A stretch of 64,000 nucleotides of DNA from Peromyscus leucopus. Its lineage: Eukaryota > Chordata > Mammalia > Rodentia > Cricetidae. Location of the stretch: assembly GCF_004664715.2 (NCBI RefSeq), contig NC_051072.1, positions 27,951,997 through 28,015,996 on the forward strand, given 5' to 3'. Each line of letters begins with the position of its first letter. Position 1 is the first letter of the stretch. Shown piece by piece: positions 10,420 to 21,743 of the stretch. A program made the translations under genes and the position numbers. The notes below the pieces were generated by a model, which was not told the origin of the DNA, did no database searches, and saw nothing but the letters and a program-made list of their open reading frames with translations.

Positions 10420-10529
10420 TGGGGGGTCAGCTAACCTTCATAGAGTCCAGTTTTCTGTACTATAAGGTGGCATGTAAGGTGTGTCTTCTTTGCCTTTATG
10501 GCTATTTCTCTACTGAATAAGACCAGGAT

Positions 10530-10625
10530 GCATACTGGACTCTACTATTTGTCATCCAGAAAACCTTGGACAAATCTTAATTCCTAATAACCTCAAAACC
10601 TCTATCTCAAGTGAAAATAATCACA
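10530..10625 (-). mobile_element. Possible MIR relic
   Basis: The 'accttggacaaatcttaattcc' and 'aacctctatctcaagtgaaaataatc' order resembles the reverse complement of the MIR core. Weak by eye. Confidence 0.3.
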
Positions 10626-11570
10626 TGAACCTCATCCCTTATACAAGGATCATTTGACTGTAAGTTGCCAATGATCATCCCTGGAATATGTTAAGTGTCA
10701 ATTTAAAGATCTTCATTCTTCTAACCATTAGGCACCCAAATACTGCTGAAGGAAAAGCCAGAAAAACACTGACAACAGCTTCTCTAAAGCCTGCAGTGTC
10801 CTACTCAGTCATTGCCAAAATATCCCTTAGCCCAGTCTCTAAAACGAGAGTGTCCAGATTAGTTTCTCAGTAACCTCTGAGAGCTTTATAGATTTTTCCA
10901 TGTTTGTACTGGCACAGGAGGAAAAAAAAAAGACCTGAGCTCTCTTGCTCTTTCTTCTGTTACTGACTCACAAAGATGACACTAGAAATCGGGACATGAA
11001 GTACGAATCCCAAGAACAAACACAGGGGCATGAATCCAACCCCACTCGTCTCAGCTGATCTAATCAGCACCTGGGAGAGCAAATTGTTGCATTGCCTATC
11101 CAGTTATACATTTTAAAACCTCATGAATCAATTCTTGAAATGCACAGAAACAAAACCATGCAATGACTCTTCTCCCTTGAGCTAATCCGATTTTCCCTCA
11201 TCTTCTAATCTTCTGTCTCTCAAATGCTTTAGGGAGGGAAGTAAAAAAAAATGGGTTGGTTGGTTGTGCAGCTGTGATGTGATAGGAGCTTATGAGAGCC
11301 AAAGTATTGGAGCATTTGAGCAGGAGTGGGCAGGTATCCCAGTCATGTTCAGTAGCACAGCCACAACCAGTGGGGTGCACAGGGGAACTGGGAAATGTAC
11401 AGGTAGCAGATAATAAAGATCCTGGAGGTTTCATGATCAAAGTTGTGAAACTTCATGATTCTCGACTTTTCCTTGCTTATTTCCTTTGCCTTTGTTGGCT
11501 TTTATTCATGATACTGTACCTCAAACCTAGGTTTGAGTTCTGCATAAGATTTTGAGCAATTCCATTTACA
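10626..11570. other. Unique sequence
   Basis: No convincing gene or repeat. Short frames near 10688-10873 and on both strands at 11198-11555 show no recognisable domain. Confidence 0.35.
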
Positions 11571-12230
11571 GCTCATTCATTTATTACTTTACTCATCAAA
11601 TATTGATTTAAATTACCTATGTGTCAGACATTGCACTAGGTGTTGGTGGTAGGATGGCTATCAGAGGAAGACATGCTCCTTCTTGGTGGAAAATAAGATG
11701 AGCATTGATTATGGACAACTGCTTCCAGCAGAAGGATCAAATCAAGGCTTGAGGAAGGGGCAGGGACCTGGACTTGTGTCAGACAGCAGCTTGAATTCTC
11801 TCTACATTTTCATCCCTCAATTGCATTTCTTTGCCCGGAGTACAATAAACACAGAGGTCAGACAGCCAATGCTGATGTTTGAAATCTTTAGAATATGAAC
11901 ATGACCAGTGTGGTGACTTACAGGCTCTCAAGTATCTGAGGTTCTCCAGGGAAATCTTTGATCTGGACTTGAGAATGTTGATAGTTGGTAATAGTATGAT
12001 GGAAAGTAAGGGGCAGGCATTGCACTGGAAAGCAGGGCATAGGTTAATAAGCACTTGCATAGAAGTAAAGCTTGTGCAAATATGGGCTGCCAGGAATGGC
12101 TCCAGAGGACTGCCGCCTGGAGCTACTGTTAGCGTGAACAGGAGAAGAGCAGTAAAAACAAGGTGAGACTGGGTGTTACAGGCGAGAAAACAGATCAAAT
12201 GTTTCAGTGTAAGAGGTAAAAGGAATCTCA
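11571..12230 (+). repeat. Probable old mammalian interspersed repeat, family not fixed
   Basis: Starts with the 'tcattcatttattactttactcatcaaatattgattt...gtgtcagacattgcactagg' pattern common at the start of ancient mammalian repeats. It continues with 'ggggcaggcattgcactgg' and 'agcacttgcatagaag' blocks that fit the same class of long old repeats. It also holds the longest open frame of the window (minus strand, 11779-12231, 150 codons), which has no domain I recognise and is probably chance. Confidence 0.35.
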
Positions 12231-13424
12231 TGACGGTTCCCCCTACATATGAGCATATAAATTTTACACCCAGGTAAAAGGTAAAAAAAAAATATTAAAA
12301 AAAGGGTGGAAATTACATACATTGTCACTCTTCAAAGAATTCATCTACTTACATCACAAGAAGACAAAAATGTGCAAATGATTTTAAATTTTTAATCATT
12401 TTTAATTTAAATGATTAAATGGTATCAAGCTGAGAATATGGTTTATACTTCTAATCTGCATTCATAAATTTTTATATGCCATTGGAATTTTGCCAAATTG
12501 CTGTTCAATGCTTCAATCATTCCATGAAGGTGATAGATGAGCCTGTGTAATTATATATTGGTAAATGGTATTTCTCAAGTAAGGGCTGTTACATGAAACC
12601 TTATGCTAAACATTCTAAAGGGATTCAGGGTATGAAGGAAAAATAGTCAACAGGCTTTTGAAACCTAAGATAAGCTCCTGGCTTTGCCAGCTGACGGTTG
12701 TCATTCATTCCATGCCACTCTCAAGCCACTGGAGAGGGGTGGTGTGGAAATACAGGTGTGCTGAAAATGTTGCTGGGCTTGAGGATAAAGATTTGGGTTC
12801 AAGTCTCTGTTATTGACTTGAATAATCATTAAAAGCCTTCCCTGGTCTCTATAACTCTGATTTGTGTGGGACAAGAGGGAAAGACGTTTTAGAGTAGGTA
12901 GAACTTCCAAAAGCACTAATTCTCAGAAAGGAGGAAATAATAATTGGCCAAAATGAGCTCTATTGGGAAAATCTTTAGAATGCTGGCTACAGTTGGGAAA
13001 TTAAGATTCATGAAGACTAAAGATGCTGGGGTTCTGATGAGAAATAGGCAGAAAAGGAAACTCTCCTATGAAGAAGCAAGACCCAATACTCAACATCAAA
13101 ATGAAATGGAACTTTCAAGTGTCATGTGCCCCTGCTGGATGGTGTCTCTGCACCTGACAACCTGTCCAGCCTGTGGATACAGGTGAGGAGAACGTGTCAT
13201 GTCTGTTCTGCATGGGCAACATCGATTCTGAATAGATGACATACACATATTTTGAAGTCTATACTTGCTTAGATTCGTAAATGTCAACCCTGAAAGATAC
13301 CTTGGCAATTAACATAGCAGTTCCTATGATATGTGTCAGTGAATGCCATCCTTGTAAACACTCACTAATGCCAAGCAATGTAAAACTGTTTAAAGCAATA
13401 GATTCTTTTTTTTATAAAATCCAG
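12231..13424. other. Unique sequence with a possible MIR relic
   Basis: AT-rich at 12270-12470. A segment at about 12755-12880 ('gatttgggttcaagtctctg') loosely resembles reverse-complement MIR but is too diverged for a call. No gene seen. Confidence 0.3.
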
Positions 13425-13548
13425 TTAAGTTCAGAACCTGTCTGTTCCTCTTATTATGTGATCTTAATGTCTAAGGCACTTAATGTCTATGCCTGGGTTA
13501 CCTCATCTCAAAGCAGACACTTCTGAGATAAAGTACATCCACAAGGTT
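13425..13548 (-). mobile_element. MIR relic
   Basis: 'tcctcttattatgtgatctt', 'aaggcacttaatgtctatgcctgggttacctcatctcaaag' and 'gataaagtacatccacaagg' follow the reverse complement of MIR in order: the tgtgtgaccttggg region, the cttaacctctctgggcctc region, then ataatacctacctca. Confidence 0.5.
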
Positions 13549-13879
13549 ACTGCAGGGTTTACTCCTTAATATGCACCACAAATGCTGTCCTTACAGCATT
13601 TACTGCTACTGCTCTCCTTACAGAGTCTGGAAAGTTCTTAGCACTTCTGTATGAAGGCATCAGCAGATATTCCACTAGAATAAAACCCACAATTACACCC
13701 TTCCAATATAACCCACCAGGATGCAAAACCGCAATCCTGCACCACCACTACTCACTAAAGACTGGGCATGTGCACAGCAGAAGAGCACTGAGCACCAGAT
13801 CCAAAGCTTGAAAAAAAATTAAATATCCTAAAAGAGCTCTGTGTGTCCACGGGCTTCTTCAGCACTGATTTTTCAAGAA
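13549..13879. other. Unique sequence
   Basis: No recognised repeat or gene. Confidence 0.35.
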
Positions 13880-14110
13880 TCGTGCAGGCAGATGGCTCAG
13901 CAAGCCTGACAACCAGAGTTCAATCACCCGAACTAGCTTTAAAAAGCTGGGTTGCATGCTTGCAATCCTAGAGTCCCGATAGTGAGATGGGAGATGAGCG
14001 AAGGCCAGCTAACCAGGGGTATGCAGTGCAGCATAAACAACCAGAGTCCTGACTCACAAGGGTGGAGAACAATAAAGGACTCCTGAAAGTTGTTCCCTGA
14101 CCTTAGTTTA
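13880..14110 (+). mobile_element. Composite tRNA-headed SINE, diverged
   Basis: Head 'gcagatggctcagcaagcctgac...agttcaatcacc', then 'aaaaagctgggttgcatgcttgcaatcctagagtccc' (B1-like middle) and 'gactcctgaaagttgttccctgacc' near the 3' end. Same class as the elements at 1.7 and 7.6 kb. Confidence 0.6.
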
Positions 14111-14491
14111 AAAAAGAAAGTCCACTAAAGGTCTATTTTTGTTGCTTAAATTTCAAGTATTCTGTATTTTCAAATACTTCACATAACCCAAAGAAAGTAT
14201 CGATTCAACAGAAAATGCCCCCTTAATTACTTACAAAATTTTATTTACTTAAGTATAATATGGATTCACCTATTCACAGGATCCTGGGAATAACGCAAAA
14301 TCTGAACTCTTGTCTTAAACAATAGCCCTCACCTTTTCCAATTTTCAAAATTCTGTTTCTCCCCTTATCTTTCACTTCATAAACTTATACTAGTGGAAAA
14401 TTTAAAAGACAATTAAAATGGGAGGCATCGCACTTTAGGGAGAAATTTTATAGTCTGGATACCATGTGATAGACTACTATACATGAAAATA
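14111..14491. other. Unique AT-rich sequence
   Basis: Nothing recognised. Confidence 0.35.
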
Positions 14492-15517
14492 TAGAGTATG
14501 GGATACTGAGATATCAGGTCTGCTGAAACCCACAGCTCCAGAGAAGCTAGCTAACAAGAAGGACCCTAAGAGGGATGCATAGATTGCCCTACAAAGGAGA
14601 AATAGATAAGATCTACATGAGCAAACTGAGGCTGAGGGGTGGCAATGGAGGATAAGGGATGGGGGATGAGAACATAAGGGAATGGGAGGTTCGAGCTCAG
14701 AGTGGGAGAGCAAGGAAAGAAATATTATGATAAACGAAGACATTTGGGAACAGAGAGAAACAGGTTATTAGGAAAGTTACTAGGAATCCACAAGGAAGAA
14801 CCCCACCTTAGACTACTAGCAATAGTCGAGAGGGTGCCTGAACTGGCCTACTCTGGTAATCAGATTGGTGAATACCCTAACTGTCATCATAGAACCTTCA
14901 TCCAGTAATTGATGGAAGCAGATGTAGAGATCCACTGCCGGGCACCAGGCCAAGTTCCAAGAGTCCAGTTGATGAGAGAGAGGAGGGATTCTATGAGCAA
15001 GAGACATCAAGATCATGATGAGGAAACACAGAGATGACCAGGCCAAATTAGTGGAAACTCATGAACTGTGGACCAATAGCCGTGGAGCCACCATAGGACT
15101 GAACTAGGTCCTCTGGATAGGTGAGACAGTTGTTTCTGTCTATTTGAAAAGTTGAACTGTTTAGGGGGTCCTCTGGCAGTGAGATCAAGATCTATCCTTG
15201 GTGCATGAGTGGACCTTTTGGAGCCCAGTGTCTATGGGAAGACACCTTGCACAGCTTTGGTGCAGGGGGGAAGGCCTTGAACCTGCCTCAACTGAATATA
15301 CCAGGCTCTGTTGACTCCCCATGGGAGGCCTTGACTTGGAGGAGGTGGGAATGGGGGATGGGTTGGGGAGGAAGACTGGGTGTGGGAGGAGGGAGGAGAG
15401 GGGGATCTGTGGTTGGCATGTAAAATAAATAGAAAATGTCTTAATAATAAAAATTAAAAAAACAATAAAAAATAAAATAATAGAGTGTGAGATACTGAGA
15501 CATCGGGTCTGCTGAAA
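14492..15517 (+). mobile_element. L1 3' UTR insertion with a 37-bp target-site duplication
   Basis: The body at about 14529-15474 is an L1 3' end of the same family as the U6-L1 chimera: 'gagaaatagataagatctac', 'gcagatgtagagatccac', 'catgaactgtggaccaatag', 'ggaggtgggaatgggggatg' and 'atctgtggttggcatgta', then an A-rich tail. The flanks 14492-14528 and 15481-15517 match at 33 of 37 positions, and all four differences are transitions. The duplication may extend left into AAAAT. L1 duplications are usually 7-20 bp, so this one is unusually long. The 5' end lacks ORF2. Confidence 0.8.
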
Positions 15518-16565
15518 TGGTTATGGATTCGCATAAACCAATGGACAAGCCAGAGAGAGGCTATGGTTACAATAATCTCTGGTAAATTGTGTTTGGGATG
15601 TAGCAAGTAAATATTATAAATAAATAAGTCCACTATAGATATAATTTCAGTTATAAAATATTAAATATTTGAGAATTCCAATGTGATAGAGTCTCAGGAG
15701 TAATGTGGAATCATTTGAAGAAGACATCCATGCAGCGATGATGCATAAGCAGCAATTGAAATGTTGAGAGGAAATCATGAATGCACACACAGCAAACTCA
15801 TGGGCCTTGGAATAGGAAGGAGTTTAGCAAGTCCAAGAAATAAAAGGAAGCCAATGTAGCCAAATCCACTTGATAAGAGAGTCATCATAGGGCAGACTGA
15901 AGTCCTGTCTGGTTTTTTAAAACAAGGTGACGTTATTTGAGAGGTAGGCAACAAGACTTGGGAGTTTATTCAAGAATTAGAGATAACTATCAGAGATCTT
16001 AGATCAAAAGAATGGCATAGTCTAGTTTGTCTTTTCAAAAATATACCTTTTCTACATTTGGTAGAAGGTATATTATGGAGTACACAGAACAGATGAAAAG
16101 ACTAACTTTTGCTTTGTGTCGAATCCAGATTTGTCTTCCACCTGGACACAGGCTGTCCAGTCTACTTTCTGACCTCACTCATAGTTATGGATAGTGCTTG
16201 TCATGAGAATGTGAGGAAAGTAATGTACGTGATCTCTTCTTCTCCTTCTTCATTTTTTTTTTTTTTTGGAAAGAAATAACTCACCCAGATGTGTGATTTT
16301 TTTTTCTTTTTTCCTGAAGTTGGCTGGAAAGGTAGTCTCTACAGAAGTTGTTACTAAAATCCAGTGTGTGTGGAACACAGCTGCTGCCAGTTTAGAATAT
16401 TTGTATCACACTTTTATGTTAGGGGGAAATTAAATTGCTTACTTTTAAGAATGGTTGACACTTTCAGCAATGTAGTCAGTTTATCTTAATTATGACAATG
16501 CAACAAAAGGAGCATATTAATACAGTATTTCTACTAGACAAGCCCGAAGTTGTTATCGCAGGCAA
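15518..16565. other. Unique sequence
   Basis: No gene or repeat recognised. Short T runs lie near 16250-16310. Confidence 0.35.
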
Positions 16566-16753
16566 TCTCTTAGTCATTGTTCTACTGCTGTGAAGAGACA
16601 CCATGACCAAGGCCGCTTCTGATGAGATAAAGTATTTAATTGGGGGATTTCTTACAATTTTAGAACGTTAGTCCATTATCATCATGGTAGGAAGCATGGC
16701 AGTAGGGAGGTATGGGACTGAGAGCTATATTCTGAACAATAGCAGGCAGAGAG

Positions 16754-16847
<94 letters not shown>

Positions 16848-16870
16848 GAGAGAGAAACAGAGAGAGAAAC

Positions 16871-16907
<37 letters not shown>

Positions 16908-17080
16908 GGCAGAGAGACTGGGCCTGACGTGGACTTTTGAAATCTCAATGCCTACTCCCAGTGACACACCTCCTCCAACAAGGCCAAATCTTCTAATTCT
17001 TCCCAAATAGTTCTACTAAATGGTGACTAAGCATTCAAATATATGAGCCTATGGAAGCCATTCTCATTGAAACTACCACA
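16566..17080 (-). mobile_element. ORR1/MT-like MaLR LTR, with internal GA expansion
   Basis: The left side reads 'tactgctgtgaagagacaccatgaccaagg' (reverse complement of the MaLR 3' end). Then come 'taattgggg', 'gtccattatcatcatgg' and 'ggaagcatggcag'; after the GA tract come 'cagtgacacacctcctccaacaaggcc' and an end near 'gaaactaccaca'. This is a full-length LTR in reverse orientation. A GA microsatellite of about 170 bp lies in its middle. No matching 5-bp flank was found. Confidence 0.75.
16745..16917. repeat. (GA)n microsatellite with AAACAGAGAG units
   Basis: About 50 GA units followed by three (AGAGAGAAAC)-type units and AGAC/AGAG mixtures. It sits inside the MaLR LTR. The Arg-Glu and Ser-Leu open frames on both strands are artefacts. 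Confidence 0.95.
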
Positions 17081-18164
17081 GGTGGCTTTTAGTATTTAAT
17101 CTATGATAAAGACAGGATCATCACAATTTATCTATGCCATTTACAATTAGAATGTAAGGACAACCAAATGTTTGCCTTTCAAATCAAAGGTTGACATTAA
17201 TCCCTCCACTTATCAAAATCTGCTTATTAAGGTCAATTGGGAGGTTGTGAATTTTCACGTTTTATTGCAGGAGAGGGCCTGTGTTTAGCAAGCTCAGCAG
17301 AGGAAAGCAGCACAGTTGGTGGTGTGAAGTAGTTGTTAGAGAACTTTCCTGATGTTCTATTTTTGAACAAGGGAGACAGGTGTTCTGGACCTTCTGTGAG
17401 CTCTACAAAGCACACTCGCATCATTTCTTACTGCATGAATCAGGAGTGAAGATTGGCCCACAAGAAATCAAACATTGCTAGAGAGCAACTCATCAAAGGT
17501 TGTTCCTATTTTTCTCTAGAGCAAAGGCTACTACTTTCTTATCTAATGTTAATTTTCTTTTCAAATTAGTACAAGAGCCTCAATTTTTAAGGTGGATTAT
17601 ACTAGATAAAGGACTAAGCATTGCTTTTTAGGTAGGGACCTCTGTGTGAAAAGTTCCGTCCAATAAGATGTAAGTTATGTGTGTTGTCTGAATTTTAGGA
17701 GACATCAATCTAAATGCCTCAGGAAGTTATGTGATGGAAGAAAACCTTCCCTTTACTTGTTGTTTGGAATGCAACTGTCATGTCTGATGAAGTGACTTTG
17801 ACATGAATGCCATGCACTAACAATTCCAAATTATCAAGAAAGAAATTCAGCACCTGAAGATACCACAGCGATAGCATTCAAGACTATTCTTTGTGCATCT
17901 TTTAGGTGTGAGGAATAAAATATGTTATTTAAGCTATTATAATTTAGATTTTTTAGCCCCTGGTAGTATGTTATAAAACTTAATCCCAAAACAACAATCT
18001 CTTGTACCAATATCTCAAGATCCTACTAGTTTTTTTTTTTCCCTACACTGGTTATTTGTCAAATACTAGCTTTTCCAGAGACAGCCTCATTGGATCATTT
18101 CTTTTCATACATTCACTCAAGCTAACCAGGAAGGCAAAATTTGGAAAATAAAAAGTAAAAACTA
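17081..18164. other. Unique sequence
   Basis: No gene or repeat recognised. Confidence 0.35.
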
Positions 18165-18335
18165 GAATAGCAGGAGGGCTCTGTGGGTAGAAATATTTGA
18201 TGACCTGAATTTGATCCCTGGGATTCACATATTGGAAGAAAACAACACCCTGCAAATTGTTATCTGTCCCCCATACATGTTCCATGGCAAATGTGTGCAC
18301 ATAGACACACATGTACACATATGTGCATACACACA
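18165..18335 (+). mobile_element. tRNA-headed SINE (B3-like), diverged
   Basis: 'gagggctctgtgggtagaaat', then 'gacctgaatttgatccctggg' (B-box region), 'attggaagaaaacaacaccctgcaaattgttatctg' and a CA/AC-rich tail. This order matches the B2/B3-related SINE whose body reads 'ggaaggagagaac...caagttgtcctctg'. Confidence 0.6.
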
Positions 18336-18785
18336 ACACATACAACTACTCCTGGATATTTATCCAAATGATTCCAGTTTAACACATAACAGATATTTAC
18401 AATCAAAGTTTATTGGAACACTTTTCACAATTGCTAAGATATGGAACCAACCTAGGTGTCCAACAGCAGAAAAAAATGGTTAAGAAAATGTGGTCCATTT
18501 AAACAATGGATTGCTTTTTCAGCCATAAAGATGGATGAAATCATGTAGTTTGCATGGAAATGGGTAAAGCTGGAGACAATCAAACTAAGCATATTAAGCC
18601 AGTCTTGGAAAGAAAGCCATAGTACAGCTTCTTTCATTTGTGGTTCCTAGATTTTAAATAGTCACACAGAGTTCTGTGTGAGTAGAAGTAGAAGAGTCTA
18701 GGAGAACAAAGGGACTAAGAAGTGGAGGGACCGGAAAAGGAGGGTAAGAGAGTCTGAGGAGATATGCTCAATGCATAGTATATAT
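18336..18785 (+). mobile_element. Old L1 (L1M-type) 3' fragment
   Basis: 'ctaggtgtccaacagcag', 'gaaaatgtggtccatttaaacaatgg', 'cagccataaagatggatgaaatcatg', 'ttgcatggaaatggg' and 'catattaagccagtcttgg' are the classic order just 3' of L1 ORF2 in mammalian L1M elements (the 'island' peptide YHTMEYYSAIKK region and beyond). Diverged, with no intact frame. Confidence 0.7.
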
Positions 18786-20812
18786 CTACAAATTTAAAAT
18801 TCCAGTAAAACACCTTATCTTGTAGTGTTAAAAAGAAGTTGGAAAGTGTTGATATTAAAACGTTTTCCAATATATAAATGTTAAAACATGAGGACATTAA
18901 TCCTGATAATGAGTTAGGCAAAATCTATGTCAACCTACAATGAAGAATTTGAACTCAAGTAAATGAAGAGGACCAACTCCATGTAAGAACTTCCAGCAAA
19001 AGAGAGGGATTCAAGGAACGTGTGGTTTTCAAAGAACACATTACCTATGTTATGAATGAAGCAAATCATAGTTGTTCCTGACACACTGAGAAGTTCACTG
19101 AAAACTGAATGTGTATTGAAGTAAAATCACACCAACATATGTTTACTTATAATTGTGATTTTGGTGGGCAGAGAACATATTGGGCCCTAATAATATAATA
19201 ATTATAAATAATGATCTTGGAAGCTGTGACAAGAAAATGCCTCACTTCTGTTAAAGTTATACAGGCATATTGTTTATACTACATGTATTATATGTTGCTG
19301 TACATGTACTATGTTTATATTTTGATAAAAATAATATTCCTACTATATTAATGTACATAATATTATTTTAGTAATTGTCTGAAATGATTGGGGTTAAAGT
19401 ATTTCCAGTTTCGAATTTTTCAAATTTTGGCTATGTGACAATATATCTGTCAACAATAGAGTTGATACACAGTGTGTGACCTTGTCAGACTACAGTGAAA
19501 CTGAAAACCTCCTTTTACTTTATGACAACAGAGCTTTCGAAATATCACCGTAGCACAAATTGTTACTGTTGTGGCTGTGGTGTTGCTAGTTTAAACAAAC
19601 ACAATGCTGCAAGTTCCAAAACAGAATAGCACACACAACTATGGATGATACCTAATATTTGATAATGATATTGACCATGCTACTGCATTAGACATTTGCT
19701 ATTCTGAAATGTATTATTCTAGGAGCACTCTTACTTATTAAACTAGAAAAGAATTCGCAGTGTTAAGTGTCTCATACATCATAGGTTTCTTGAGTATCTC
19801 TAAAACATCAAAGGCCATATCAAGTGATAGATCCATGCAGGTGTGTGAGCACACTATGATGTGCACAGTGATGATAGTGACTAATGACTCATCTTTCTGA
19901 ACGTATCAATATCTCATCATTAGTGATGCAGGACTACAGTGAGGTATCTTGGAGATGATAACATGCTTCATATGCACTTGTCTGAAAGTAATTTCATGAA
20001 GTATTTTTAATGACTTTATGCATGGAATGTCTCATGGTGTGGAATTTCCCACTTGTGATGTCAACTTGGTGTTTGAAACACTTCAGATTTTATAATACAC
20101 TGGGCATCATATCTTCAGACTAGGGATGCTCAACATACAATTGGCATATACAATCAGTTACCTCAGAACATGAAAGTTAGTAAGCGTTCATTTGTAGTCA
20201 CTGTACAGCACGGAAGGTGGAACTACTATGCGGACACTTGACTGGAAAGCTGGAAAGGATGAGCAATCTGAGGGAGGAGGAAATCTGAACTAGATCTCCT
20301 CCTCAAAGACAGAACAGAACCAGACAGAGGTATCAGGGCAATCTGCAATTGTGCTAAAAAAGAAACCCACATTTGTCTGGGAACTCATGGTTATTATTTA
20401 GCATCATTTAGCTTTACTCTTAACCCTATTCTGGTTGGCTACTTTTCCCAAACTATGTTGACATCTCATGAGTACGTTTTATCTTTTCATTCCATTAGTT
20501 GGAATATTCTTGAAATGAAAAAAAAATCAATAAAATAAAAAAATTGGTTTGGGGGTATAGTTTCTTCATGAGTTATTTTAGTTGTGCCTAGATCATGTTT
20601 TGTACTTAAGTTTTACCCAATAAATGGTGACTCTAATTGGAGTTGAACAGTGATGGCAATAATTGTGTAGTATTTCTTACATAATATTTAGTAGGTTAGT
20701 GTTTCTTATTTTAAATGTGGTTCCTTTCTGAGCACGGGTGTCTCCCTCAGATTAGAGTTTATTCACATATGTCTCCAAATGTACTAAATGTTTTTCTTAT
20801 AATTTTAACACT
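18786..20812. other. Unique AT-rich sequence
   Basis: Two kilobases without a recognisable gene or repeat. AT content is especially high at 19260-19380. Confidence 0.35.
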
Positions 20813-20864
20813 ATATATATATATGTATGTATGTATGTATATATATATATATTATATGTGTGTA

Positions 20865-20897
<33 letters not shown>

Positions 20898-20924
20898 ATG
20901 TCTGTCTCTGTGTGTGTGTGTGTA

Positions 20925-20961
<37 letters not shown>
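20813..20961. repeat. Compound (TA)n(TC)n(TG)n microsatellite
   Basis: TATATA/TATG units, then TC units, then TG runs broken by TATGTC. The TG part is the tail of the SINE to its right. Val-Cys frames are artefacts. Confidence 0.95.
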
Positions 20962-20963
<2 letters not shown>

Positions 20964-21118
20964 ATGTGCATGTAGGGGCACTCCTACATGCCATAGCTAT
21001 CCATATTGAGGTCAGAGGACTATTTGCAGGAGTGGATTCTCTCCTTCCACCCTGTGGGCTCTGTTGCCCAGTCCCAGGCTTGGCGTCAAGCACCTTCAGC
21101 CATATTGCCAGCTCCTTA
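20962..21118 (-). mobile_element. tRNA-headed SINE (B3-like)
   Basis: Reverse orientation: 'gaggtcagaggactatttgcaggagtggattctctccttccaccctgtggg', 'caggcttggcgtcaagcacctt' and 'cagccatattgccagc'. This is the reverse complement of the SINE family seen at 18.2 and 30.6 kb. Confidence 0.75.
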
Positions 21119-21389
21119 ATCTTTCTTAGGAATAATAGAACAATGGTATGATAGCCAATTGTGTCTCAGAATGGAAGAGTCAGGTCAAAAGAAGAATTTC
21201 TAATTTTACCTTAACTTGGAATATCAAGAGACACTGAGTCAAAATTTTGGGTTAGATTGGAGGGATTCATTTAGTGCATCTTGGATAGTACCAGCTCATG
21301 TTTTCTAGCTGGTAGTACATCGACTTTGTCTTCTAAGAATGACCCGTTTATCTGTAATTGAGCTAAATTCTTGGTGAACTACAAGCCTA

Positions 21390-21743
21390 TGTTGGTTGTA
21401 CAACAATGTCCCCCACTGGTTCAAGTATTTAAATACTTGGTCCCCAGTTGGTCCCACTGTTTGAGGAGATGGTGTGGCCTTGCTGGGGGAAGTGTGTCAC
21501 TGGAGGTGGGCTTTGAGAGTCCATAGCCTCACCCCACTACCAGTTCACTCTCGCTATTTCATATTTGTAGTTGAAGATGTGACCACTCTTTCTGCTCTTC
21601 CTGCTCTTGTTCCCTGTGTCCATGCTTTCCCTCCATGGTGGACTCTTACCCCTCCAGAGTTGTAATTCCCAAAGAAACTCTTTCTCCTGTAATTTACTCT
21701 TGGGTCATGACATTTAATCACAGGCAAAGAAAAGCAACTGACA
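21390..21743 (+). mobile_element. MT-like MaLR LTR
   Basis: 'acaatgtcccccactgg', 'tacttggtccccagttggtcc', 'gtggccttgctgggggaagtgtgtcactggagg', 'ccatggtggactcttacccc', 'aaagaaactctttctcctgtaa' and 'aaagcaactgaca' follow the MT branch of rodent MaLR LTRs from the 5' end to the ACA end. No matching 5-bp flank. Frames here are artefacts. Confidence 0.7.

Noticed and set aside
16682..17010. Frames of Arg-Glu or Ser-Leu repeats on both strands
   Set aside because: They are translations of a GA microsatellite inside a MaLR LTR.
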